Shown: piece by piece, positions 1 to 6,179 of the stretch
How positions within the stretch are numbered: position 1 is the first letter of the stretch
Layout of the letters: each line of letters begins with the position of its first letter
Notes under the pieces: generated by a model
The model's database searches: none
What the model was told of the DNA's origin: nothing
The model's input: the letters and a program-made list of their open reading frames with translations, nothing else
Made by a program: the position numbers and the translations under genes
Assembly: GCA_023386045.1 (NCBI GenBank)
Contig: JAEWKK010000013.1
Coordinates: 49,700 to 113,699, forward strand
Length of the DNA stretch: 64,000 nt
Direction of reading: 5' to 3'
Origin: Bacteroidota bacterium
GTDB taxonomy: Bacteria; Bacteroidota; Bacteroidia; Chitinophagales; Chitinophagaceae

Positions 1-195
1 GCGCAACTTTCACTGGCCTTTGGTGTAGATGATATTGATGGCACCATTGATGACACTACGAAGATCTATTCCATGGCAGGTGCTGAAGAACAAAATCCTG
101 CAATGACCACTGAAGAAATTGTTTCGTTGATCAAACAGGTAAAGAGAGTACCCGTAGAGAGAGATACTTTGTACAGAGAGATCCAGAAGTGGTAG
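1..195 (+). CDS. mqnE: Aminodeoxyfutalosine synthase MqnE, C-terminal fragment
   Basis: The left edge cuts this gene; 64 residues and a TAG stop remain. The tail matches the C-terminus of the radical-SAM enzyme MqnE, with the phrases GVDDIDGTIDDTTKIYSMAG and RVPVERDTLY, which are typical of that family. MqnE joins the chorismate-derived 3-[(1-carboxyvinyl)oxy]benzoate to SAM in the futalosine route to menaquinone. The radical-SAM CxxxCxxC region lies outside the window, so the paralogue MqnC cannot be excluded from sequence alone, but the tail fits MqnE better. Another pathway gene, mqnA, is present at 25067-25816, which supports futalosine-type menaquinone synthesis here. Confidence 0.8.
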   Translation, partial: AQLSLAFGVDDIDGTIDDTTKIYSMAGAEEQNPAMTTEEIVSLIKQVKRVPVERDTLYREIQKW

Positions 196-235
196 ATATA
201 GAAGTGAAGTATTCAGATAAGTAGCGTTATTCTGT

Positions 236-268
236 TGTTGAGAAAATTTGTTTCAAAACTTCTCAACA
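236..268. terminator. Hairpin between convergent mqnE and sdaA
   Basis: A perfect 9-bp inverted repeat (TGTTGAGAA at 236-244, TTCTCAACA at 260-268) with a 15-nt loop sits between two convergent genes. It lacks a clear T-run on either strand, so it may be a weak bidirectional terminator or just an mRNA 3'-end stabiliser. Confidence 0.35.
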
Positions 269-278
269 CTAAACTTTC

Positions 279-1703
279 TCAGCATTCGCTCAGACTCAAA
301 GGAATATTAATAGCCAGGCCACCTTCGGCTGTTTCCTTGTATTTGCTATTCATATCAAGCGCCGTCTCCCACATGGTTTCAACCACGGCATCAAGCGAAA
401 CTTTTGCATAGTCAGGAGAACTTTGCAAAGCCAGCTGGGAAGCCGTAATGGCCTTGATGGCGCCCATGGTATTTCTTTCAATGCAGGGCACCTGAACCAG
501 TCCTGCAATAGGATCGCAGGTCATGCCAAGATGATGTTCCATCGCGATCTCTGCCGCCATCAGTGCCTGTCTTTGTGTTCCACCAAGAGCTTCGGTTAAA
601 CCGGCTGCGGCCATGGAAGAAGAAACTCCAATTTCAGCCTGGCATCCGCCCATGGCTGCGGAAATGGTAGCACCTTTTTTAAATATACTTCCGATCTCGG
701 AGGCAGTGAGCAAAAACTGGATGATCTTATCTTCCGTAATACCTTCAGTAAAGATGATGTAATAATTCAGTACGGCCGGTATTACTCCGGCAGCACCGTT
801 TGTAGGTGCAGTGACCACCCTTCCAAAAGATGCATTTTCTTCATTCACTGCAAGAGCAAAACAGCTCACCCAGTCAAGAATATACTGAAATGAATTTCCG
901 CCTTCCTGTATGGCTTTCACCCATTCTTCGTAAGAGGAATAAGTTTTTCCCTTCAGTAATTTTTTATTGAGCTCTCCTGCTCTTCTTTTTACATTCAGTC
1001 CGCCTGGCAATACACCTGAAGTGTGACAACCACGATAAATACAATCTTTCATCACCTGCCAGATCTTCCATACACCTTCCTTTGTTTCTTTTTCGCTGCG
1101 CCAAGCCGATTCATTTTCCATGACCACTTCATGTATGGAAAGCCCGGTTTTCAAACACCAGTGCAATAACTCCGAAGCTTTATTAACTGGAAAAGCAAGT
1201 GATACGTGTTCAGTTACTCCGGTATCACCTTCCTTTACAACAAAGCCGCCACCTATAGAGTAATAGGTTTCCGCAATATGATCACCATTGGTAAAAGAAG
1301 CCAGGAAACTCAAGGCATTGGGATGAAAAGGAAGGGTTTCTGTGGCAAGAAATTGAATGTCTTCCGCAGGATGAAAATTGATTTCTTCCCGGCGACCTAA
1401 TTTAATCTTAGCCAGGCTGGCGATAGAAGCAATAGTTGAATCAATCTTTTCTACTTCAAAACTCACCGGGTCTTCACCGGACAATCCAAGCTGCACGGCT
1501 ACATCAGTTCCATGACCTTTACCTGTTTTTGCAAGAGAACCATAAAGCATCACTTTAAGAGATGAAACTTCAGATAGTCTTCCTGCATCAATGAGTGATT
1601 GAATAAATCTTTGCGCAGCACGCCATGGTCCAAGCGTATGCGAACTGGAAGGACCTACACCGATCTTGAAAATATCAAATACCGAAATGGCTTCGTGTGA
1701 CAA
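279..1703 (-). CDS. sdaA: L-serine ammonia-lyase (serine dehydratase), iron-sulfur type
   Basis: Single-chain, 474-residue L-serine dehydratase that deaminates serine to pyruvate and ammonia in the cytosol. The N-terminal domain carries the family motif GPSSSHT at residues 17-23. The catalytic domain has NGAAGVIP near 302-309 and three cysteines, C354 (GGCQAEIG), C396 (TCDPIAG) and C407 (VPCIERN), placed as the [4Fe-4S] ligands. The protein ends in Cys474; in the structurally studied Legionella type 2 enzyme a C-terminal cysteine enters the active site as the fourth iron ligand (tail-in-mouth), so the same inhibition by the tail is likely here. Length fits the one-chain type. A TACCTTTG -7 box lies just upstream and the gene appears monocistronic. 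Confidence 0.93.
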   Translation of the reverse strand: MSHEAISVFDIFKIGVGPSSSHTLGPWRAAQRFIQSLIDAGRLSEVSSLKVMLYGSLAKTGKGHGTDVAVQLGLSGEDPVSFEVEKIDSTIASIASLAKIKLGRREEINFHPAEDIQFLATETLPFHPNALSFLASFTNGDHIAETYYSIGGGFVVKEGDTGVTEHVSLAFPVNKASELLHWCLKTGLSIHEVVMENESAWRSEKETKEGVWKIWQVMKDCIYRGCHTSGVLPGGLNVKRRAGELNKKLLKGKTYSSYEEWVKAIQEGGNSFQYILDWVSCFALAVNEENASFGRVVTAPTNGAAGVIPAVLNYYIIFTEGITEDKIIQFLLTASEIGSIFKKGATISAAMGGCQAEIGVSSSMAAAGLTEALGGTQRQALMAAEIAMEHHLGMTCDPIAGLVQVPCIERNTMGAIKAITASQLALQSSPDYAKVSLDAVVETMWETALDMNSKYKETAEGGLAINIPLSLSEC

Positions 1704-1718
1704 TCGTTAGAATTTAAA

Positions 1719-1726
1719 CAAAGGTA
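1719..1726 (-). promoter_or_regulatory. Bacteroidota -7 box (TACCTTTG) for sdaA
   Basis: Exact TAnnTTTG match on the minus strand 16 nt upstream of the sdaA ATG. No good TTG -33 element is seen at the usual distance. It predicts a short leader of roughly 10 nt. Confidence 0.4.
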
Positions 1727-1743
1727 CTCCGGCGAGGCGGTAA

Positions 1744-2217
1744 TTAGAGTAAAGCATTCAGCTCAATACTGAAAATGAGAATTGATTTTCCTGGAATGGG
1801 ACCATTTGGCTGGTCTCCATAACCAAGAGCTGGTGGAATGTACAACCTGATCTTTCCGCCTTCTTTGAGTAGTGGCAAGCCATTTCTCCATCCGCGGATC
1901 ACAGAACCAAGAGAAAGTTGAGTTTGTCCGGAATCGAATACCGTTCCATTGGTAAGAGAACCCGTATAAGTTACATCAACCGCTGAACAACCTTCTGGAG
2001 AACCTCCGGTTCCGGGTTCATCAATCACATAATACATACCGCTGCAATGCTTCACTGCATTCGTAATTCCCTGGGAACTCAGGTAATCTTCCACTGCCTG
2101 AACCTGGTCGGCAGGAGCCTTCACCGCACATTCCTCATAAGTACATCCTTCCTCCCATTTATTACAACCACTGAATACCGTTCCCAGAACAATTGAAAAT
2201 AAGATGACCCTGAACAT
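1744..2217 (-). CDS. FKBP-type peptidyl-prolyl cis-trans isomerase, lipoprotein
   Basis: 157 residues. A short hydrophobic N-terminus ends in the lipobox VFSGC, giving a lipidated Cys18, so the protein should be anchored in the envelope. The C-terminal half is an FKBP domain: VTYTGSLTNGTVFDSG, then VIRGWRNGLPLLKEGGK and IPPALGYG, the standard substrate-pocket and flap segments. It should catalyse prolyl isomerisation during folding of periplasmic or outer-membrane proteins. It starts 5 nt after the stop of the upstream membrane-protein gene, so the two are probably co-transcribed. Bacteroidota usually carry several such FKBP lipoproteins; the specific client is unknown. Confidence 0.88.
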   Translation of the reverse strand: MFRVILFSIVLGTVFSGCNKWEEGCTYEECAVKAPADQVQAVEDYLSSQGITNAVKHCSGMYYVIDEPGTGGSPEGCSAVDVTYTGSLTNGTVFDSGQTQLSLGSVIRGWRNGLPLLKEGGKIRLYIPPALGYGDQPNGPIPGKSILIFSIELNALL

Positions 2218-2222
2218 ATTTT

Positions 2223-2576
2223 TTATTTGTTTAGACCTGAATTATCGTTTTGCTGCTGCATCAACTCCTTTTCCTTTCTTGCCATCAGTTCTCCGTAGTG
2301 CAGTTCATTCTGATCCCATTTATGATGGGCAGAGAAAACTGTGATAAATACAACGATACCAATGCTGGCAATCAGGACAACAATGATCACGGAAGAATCC
2401 ATGTGCAATGCCATGTCTGCTTTTTTATACCATCCCGAAAAAAGGCTGATCAGCGTTCCTGCAACCATCATCACACCCAATGGAAGACCTATAGAAAAAT
2501 TCCGTAGGAATTTTTTCTTCCTGAGTCTTTCAACGGACCAATAGCTGATAAATTTTTCTTCTTCCTGTGATAACAT
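2223..2576 (-). CDS. Small two-span membrane protein of unknown function
   Basis: 117 residues from the ATG at 2576 (MLSQEEEKFISYW). The frame is open further upstream but there it only translates the tRNA-Cys gene, so this ATG is preferred. Two hydrophobic stretches, GLPLGVMMVAGTLISLFSG (about 33-51) and SVIIVVLIASIGIVVFITVF (about 62-81), flank a short loop; a charged C-terminal helix (ELMARKEKELMQQQ) follows. No family is recognised. The ATG directly abuts the T-run of the tRNA-Cys terminator, so there is no ribosome-binding site and transcription probably depends on read-through from the tRNA promoter. It is followed by the FKBP gene after 5 nt. Confidence 0.65.
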   Translation of the reverse strand: MLSQEEEKFISYWSVERLRKKKFLRNFSIGLPLGVMMVAGTLISLFSGWYKKADMALHMDSSVIIVVLIASIGIVVFITVFSAHHKWDQNELHYGELMARKEKELMQQQNDNSGLNK

Positions 2577-2609
2577 AAAAAAACCCGCCCTGACATTAGC
2601 CTGGACGGG
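2577..2609 (-). terminator. Rho-independent terminator of tRNA-Cys
   Basis: On the minus strand a 7-bp stem CCCGTCC/GGGCGGG (one T-G pair; arms 2603-2609 and 2584-2590) with a 12-nt loop is followed by seven T residues (2577-2583). It begins 3 nt after the tRNA 3' end and its T-run touches the next start codon. Confidence 0.75.
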
Positions 2610-2612
2610 ATG

Positions 2613-2683
2613 AGGTACCGAGCAGATTCGAACTGCTGTAGGAGCTTTTGCAGAGCTCAGCCTAGCCACTCGGCCACGGTACC
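2613..2683 (-). tRNA. tRNA-Cys (GCA)
   Basis: 71-nt cloverleaf on the minus strand. The acceptor stem GGTACCG pairs with CGGTACC; the D arm is GCC/GGC; the anticodon stem GAGCT/AGCTC encloses the loop CTGCAAA with anticodon GCA; the T arm is GCAG-TTCGAAT-CTGC. The discriminator base is U73, as expected for cysteine. CCA is not encoded. Confidence 0.93.
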
Positions 2684-2824
2684 TTTCAGAGATCGAAGCA
2701 GGCTTTTATGGCCTGTTTTCTATCCGCTTCCAACAGGTTTCAACTTGCCGGGCGGTTGCGAAAATAGGATATTTTTACTAAGAATAAGAACGACATTTGT
2801 TATCAAACTTTTTAAATCTATTGC

Positions 2825-3703
2825 ATGCAAAGGATCGCCGAATCAGAACTGATCATCAATGAACGGGGCGCTATCTACCATGTAGACCTGAGACCCGAAG
2901 AACTGGCTACCAATATCATCGTGGTGGGAGATCCCGACCGCGTGGCCCTGGTGTCTCAATATTTTGATAAAGTGGAAGTAAAAAGGCAGCATCGTGAATT
3001 TATCTCTCATACAGGATATGTTGGTGAGAAAAGAGTCACATGCACCTCAACCGGTATTGGCCCGGATAATATTGATATTGTGATGAATGAATTTGACGCA
3101 CTGGTCAACATTGATTTTGAAACCAGGCAGATCAAACCCACACTTACTTCACTGAATGTAATGCGAATCGGCACCAGCGGTTCTTTGCAGGCCGATGTAC
3201 CTGTAGATAGTTTTGTAGCGGGCACGCACGGCCTGGGACTAGACAACCTGCTGAATTATTACAGGCTGGAACACAATGAACAGGAAAGAGAACTTCTCCA
3301 TTCCTTCGTTACTCATACCCAACTCAATTCAAACATTTGTAACCCATATATCAGTACTGCCTCTCCCTCCCTATTAAAAAATTTCGTTGATGGTTTTCAC
3401 CAGGGAATTACTGTAACCTGTCCGGGTTTTTATGGTCCACAGGGAAGAGTACTGAGACTGGGTGTAAGAAATCCTGACCTGATTGACCGTCTTACAGAGT
3501 TCCGATTTGGTCAGCACCGCATTACCAATTTTGAAATGGAAACTTCGGCCATCTATGGCCTGGGCAGACTACTGGGACATCATTGCCTTTCCATGAATGC
3601 CATTGTAGCCAACAGGATAAGAAAAGAATTCACCAAAGACGCCGCAAAAGTGATTGATCAATTAATCAGGAAAGTACTGGATACCATACGCACATCCTTG
3701 TAA
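2825..3703 (+). CDS. Nucleoside phosphorylase (uridine phosphorylase-like)
   Basis: 292-residue cytosolic enzyme of the PNP/UDP phosphorylase superfamily. The phosphate-binding start NIIVVGDPDR (about 30-39), the central RIGTSGSLQ and the ribose-binding FEMETSAIYGLGRLLGH (about 238-254) are visible. It should cleave a nucleoside with phosphate to the base and ribose 1-phosphate; the uridine-like branch is the best guess but the base is not proven. A futalosine-hydrolase role is tempting because mqnA and mqnE are in the window, but the sequence looks like the broader phosphorylase group. It lies 1 nt before dapF and shares strand and likely transcript with dapF and the Nudix gene. Confidence 0.82.
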   Translation: MQRIAESELIINERGAIYHVDLRPEELATNIIVVGDPDRVALVSQYFDKVEVKRQHREFISHTGYVGEKRVTCTSTGIGPDNIDIVMNEFDALVNIDFETRQIKPTLTSLNVMRIGTSGSLQADVPVDSFVAGTHGLGLDNLLNYYRLEHNEQERELLHSFVTHTQLNSNICNPYISTASPSLLKNFVDGFHQGITVTCPGFYGPQGRVLRLGVRNPDLIDRLTEFRFGQHRITNFEMETSAIYGLGRLLGHHCLSMNAIVANRIRKEFTKDAAKVIDQLIRKVLDTIRTSL

Positions 3704-3704
3704 C

Positions 3705-4523
3705 ATGGAGATCAGATTTTATAAATACCAGGGAACAGGAAATGACTTCATTATTCTTGACAATCGTAATGGTGAATACAATCACCTGACCAGGGAGGAA
3801 GTAGGATTTTTATGTCACCGCAGGTTTGGAATTGGAGCAGACGGGTTGATGCTGCTCAACACACATCCCTCCTACGATTTCGAGATGAAGTATTTCAATT
3901 CAGACGGAGGCGAAAGTAGCATGTGCGGCAATGGTGGGCGATGTCTTGTAAAATTTGCCAGTGACATGGGAATGGCGCAGACAACCTATCATTTCCTGGC
4001 CATTGATGGTGAACACAAGGCCAGCATCGACGCTGATGGAAAAGTAGCTTTGAAGATGAATGATGTGAATACAGTTACTGAAGATGGCCGTAATTATATT
4101 CTTGATACAGGATCACCACATTTTGTAAGCTTTGAAAATGATGTGATGCACATGGATGTTAATAAAAAAGGAAAGGATATCCGTTACAGTTCACGCTTTC
4201 GTGATGAAGGCATCAATGTAAATTTTGTAGAGCAAACGGAAGAAGCCGACAGGATCATTGTTCGCACTTATGAACGTGGTGTTGAGGATGAAACCTATTC
4301 CTGTGGTACTGGAGTTACTGCCTGCGCGCTGGTAGCACATCACAATGAAAATGGTTTCAATCGCGTGGAGGTTCAAACAAAGGGCGGACTATTAAGTGTT
4401 GAGTATGAAAAAAACGGTGAAACCTATAAAAACGTTTGGCTTCACGGGCCTGCAGAAAAAGTATTTGAAGGATTGATTGTTCTTCCGGATTCCATTCAAC
4501 CTGTTACCGATGCATCGCTTTAA
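3705..4523 (+). CDS. dapF: Diaminopimelate epimerase
   Basis: 272 residues, normal family length. It interconverts LL- and meso-diaminopimelate for lysine and peptidoglycan synthesis. The two active-site cysteines are seen in SSMCGNGGRC (C74) and ETYSCGTGVTAC (C200), and the N-terminal YQGTGNDFIILDN is typical. The start is 1 nt after the phosphorylase stop, and the 3' end overlaps the following Nudix start by 14 nt, so the three form a tight operon. Confidence 0.95.
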   Translation: MEIRFYKYQGTGNDFIILDNRNGEYNHLTREEVGFLCHRRFGIGADGLMLLNTHPSYDFEMKYFNSDGGESSMCGNGGRCLVKFASDMGMAQTTYHFLAIDGEHKASIDADGKVALKMNDVNTVTEDGRNYILDTGSPHFVSFENDVMHMDVNKKGKDIRYSSRFRDEGINVNFVEQTEEADRIIVRTYERGVEDETYSCGTGVTACALVAHHNENGFNRVEVQTKGGLLSVEYEKNGETYKNVWLHGPAEKVFEGLIVLPDSIQPVTDASL

Positions 4524-4974
4524 TATCCGTGTCTACGGAATATTGATCAATGAACACAAACAGGTGTTGGTAAGCGATGAGATCATACGTGGCAATTATT
4601 TTACCAAATTTCCCGGTGGAGGACTTGAATACGGAGAAGGAACCAGGGATTGCCTGAAAAGAGAGTTCATGGAAGAAATGAACCTTGCTGTGGAAGTTGG
4701 AGACCACTTATACACTACTGATTTTTTCCAGCATTCGGCCTTTCATCCCGGCCACCAGATCATTTCCATTTATTACCTCGTAAAAGCACTGGAACCAATA
4801 TCCGCAAGATTGAGTGATACCGCTTTTGATTTTGATGAAGCGCAGATGTCCATTTATCACCAACAGGAAGAAATAGAAACCTTCCGTTTTATCAACTGGG
4901 AAGAACTGACAGAAGAAAGTGTTTCTCTACCCATCGATAAAAGAGTAGTAAAATTAATCAGGGAAATTTTTTAA
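4510..4974 (+). CDS. Nudix hydrolase
   Basis: 154 residues from the ATG at 4510 (MHRFNIRVYGILINEHKQ), which gives a natural Nudix N-terminus; an upstream ATG at 4477 is less likely because it only adds sequence overlapping dapF. The Nudix box runs from GGLEYGEG through REFMEEMNL, matching GX5EX7REUXEEXGU except that N replaces the last G. The metal-binding REXXEE glutamates are intact. Substrate is unknown, probably a nucleoside diphosphate derivative. Its stop shares a TTAA palindrome with the convergent transporter gene. Confidence 0.85.
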   Translation: MHRFNIRVYGILINEHKQVLVSDEIIRGNYFTKFPGGGLEYGEGTRDCLKREFMEEMNLAVEVGDHLYTTDFFQHSAFHPGHQIISIYYLVKALEPISARLSDTAFDFDEAQMSIYHQQEEIETFRFINWEELTEESVSLPIDKRVVKLIREIF

Positions 4975-5792
4975 CCGGCAGCTGGGACATTCACTTCAGG
5001 CAATTCCTTCTCTCCCATTGCCGCCTTTTTCATTTTTGAAGCAAGTTCTTTTCCCAGGTATTTTTCTATCCATCCATGCAATAGGTAAATAACCGGTGTA
5101 AGAACAATGGCGAGGATGAATTTATAAATGTAATTGCCCATTCCCGTTACTGCGATCTGGTGCAGGGTCCACGCATCGCCCTGGCCAGACTGTATCCTTC
5201 TTCCCAGGTAAAAAGCAATGAAAAGCACTACAAAACTATCCACCAGTTGAGAAACTAATGTAGAACCGGTAGCCCTCAACCAGATATTTTTCTCTCCTGT
5301 AACACGTTTGATGCGATGAAAAACCAGCACATCCAGTACCTGTCCAACCAGGAAGGCCACCAGTGAACCAACAATGATCCACATGCCCTGGCCAAAAATG
5401 CCGCGGTAGGCATCATCCGCATTAGAAATTCCATGACCTATAGTAAAATATTCAGAAGGCTTTAAAGCAATGGCACCATTGAACATTACAAATGCATAAG
5501 AGATCAGGCCAATCGTAAGCAGGGACAAAAACCTGACGCCTTTTGGTCCATAGTATTCATTGATGATGTCTGTCATGATAAATACAACTGGCCACAATAA
5601 CACTCCGGCAGTAAGGTGAAAACTAAATGGGGAGCCAAATATATTAATGGCTGCCCTGGGAAGACCAAGACTGTCTTCCAGTGAAAATATTTTAACGCCC
5701 ATGAATTCAGCAATCATGGCATTGGCAATAAAAAATCCACCCAGTACCAGGAATAGCTTAGCCGAACGGTCTTTAAGTATGTTGTGTATCAT
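4971..5792 (-). CDS. yhhQ: Queuosine precursor transporter (YhhQ/VUT family)
   Basis: 273-residue integral membrane protein with about six or seven hydrophobic segments. The family hallmark is present: FFIANAMIAEFMGVKIFSL near the N-terminus, then FIMTDIINEYYGPKGVRFLS, and a later QLVDSFVVLFIAFYLGR. E. coli YhhQ imports preQ0/preQ1 for queuosine tRNA modification; the same role is inferred. It ends in the same TTAA as the Nudix gene and its first 20 nt overlap the upstream small membrane-protein gene, implying translational coupling. Confidence 0.85.
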   Translation of the reverse strand: MIHNILKDRSAKLFLVLGGFFIANAMIAEFMGVKIFSLEDSLGLPRAAINIFGSPFSFHLTAGVLLWPVVFIMTDIINEYYGPKGVRFLSLLTIGLISYAFVMFNGAIALKPSEYFTIGHGISNADDAYRGIFGQGMWIIVGSLVAFLVGQVLDVLVFHRIKRVTGEKNIWLRATGSTLVSQLVDSFVVLFIAFYLGRRIQSGQGDAWTLHQIAVTGMGNYIYKFILAIVLTPVIYLLHGWIEKYLGKELASKMKKAAMGEKELPEVNVPAAG

Positions 5793-6075
5793 TGAGGTAA
5801 ATGATGTAAAGGATTTGTATCACCAGAAATAAAATGTTAGCTGTCATCAGCCATGCCGGAATAAACTGCCCGGGTTTCCTTCGAAACAAAAAATATCCAA
5901 GGTAAAATAGATTAACCAGGAGGTTGAGTGGGATTCCCATGATATATCCCAGCACCACGGCAGATGATTTGAGCTGTTCATCACGGATCCAGTTAGTGAG
6001 CTGGATCATGAAACTGATAACGAAAAAAATATTACAGATAAAAGCCACTCTTGAAAAAAACAGTAGTCTCCGCAT
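5773..6075 (-). CDS. Small integral membrane protein of unknown function
   Basis: 100 residues from the ATG at 6075 (MRRLLFFSRVAF); ATGs at 6111 and 6132 are also in frame but add a polar head that reaches towards the divergent promoter. Three hydrophobic stretches are seen: VAFICNIFFVISFMIQL, VVLGYIMGIPLNLLVNLFYL and WLMTANILFLVIQILYIIYL. No family is recognised. The 20-nt overlap with yhhQ suggests co-expression. Confidence 0.6.
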   Translation of the reverse strand: MRRLLFFSRVAFICNIFFVISFMIQLTNWIRDEQLKSSAVVLGYIMGIPLNLLVNLFYLGYFLFRRKPGQFIPAWLMTANILFLVIQILYIIYLNDTQHT

Positions 6076-6140
6076 GCAAGAATAAGGTTGATGTTCGTTG
6101 GCAGTTTCCATATTTTCAATGGAAGGAACCATATTTAGTT

Positions 6141-6158
6141 CAAAATAACATTATTTTG
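6141..6158. promoter_or_regulatory. Inverted repeat in the divergent yfhO promoter region
   Basis: CAAAATAA-CA-TTATTTTG is a perfect 8-2-8 inverted repeat 22 nt upstream of the YfhO start and 66 nt upstream of the divergent small membrane-protein start. Each arm matches TAnnTTTG with one mismatch in its own direction, so it could be a pair of overlapping divergent -7 boxes or an operator. Confidence 0.35.
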
Positions 6159-6179
6159 TCGCCATCTAAAAACCGGTAT

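Noticed and set aside
2825..3703. Futalosine hydrolase (MqnB)
   Set aside because: The sequence has the motifs of the broader uridine-phosphorylase-like group and sits in a dapF operon, not with the mqn genes.
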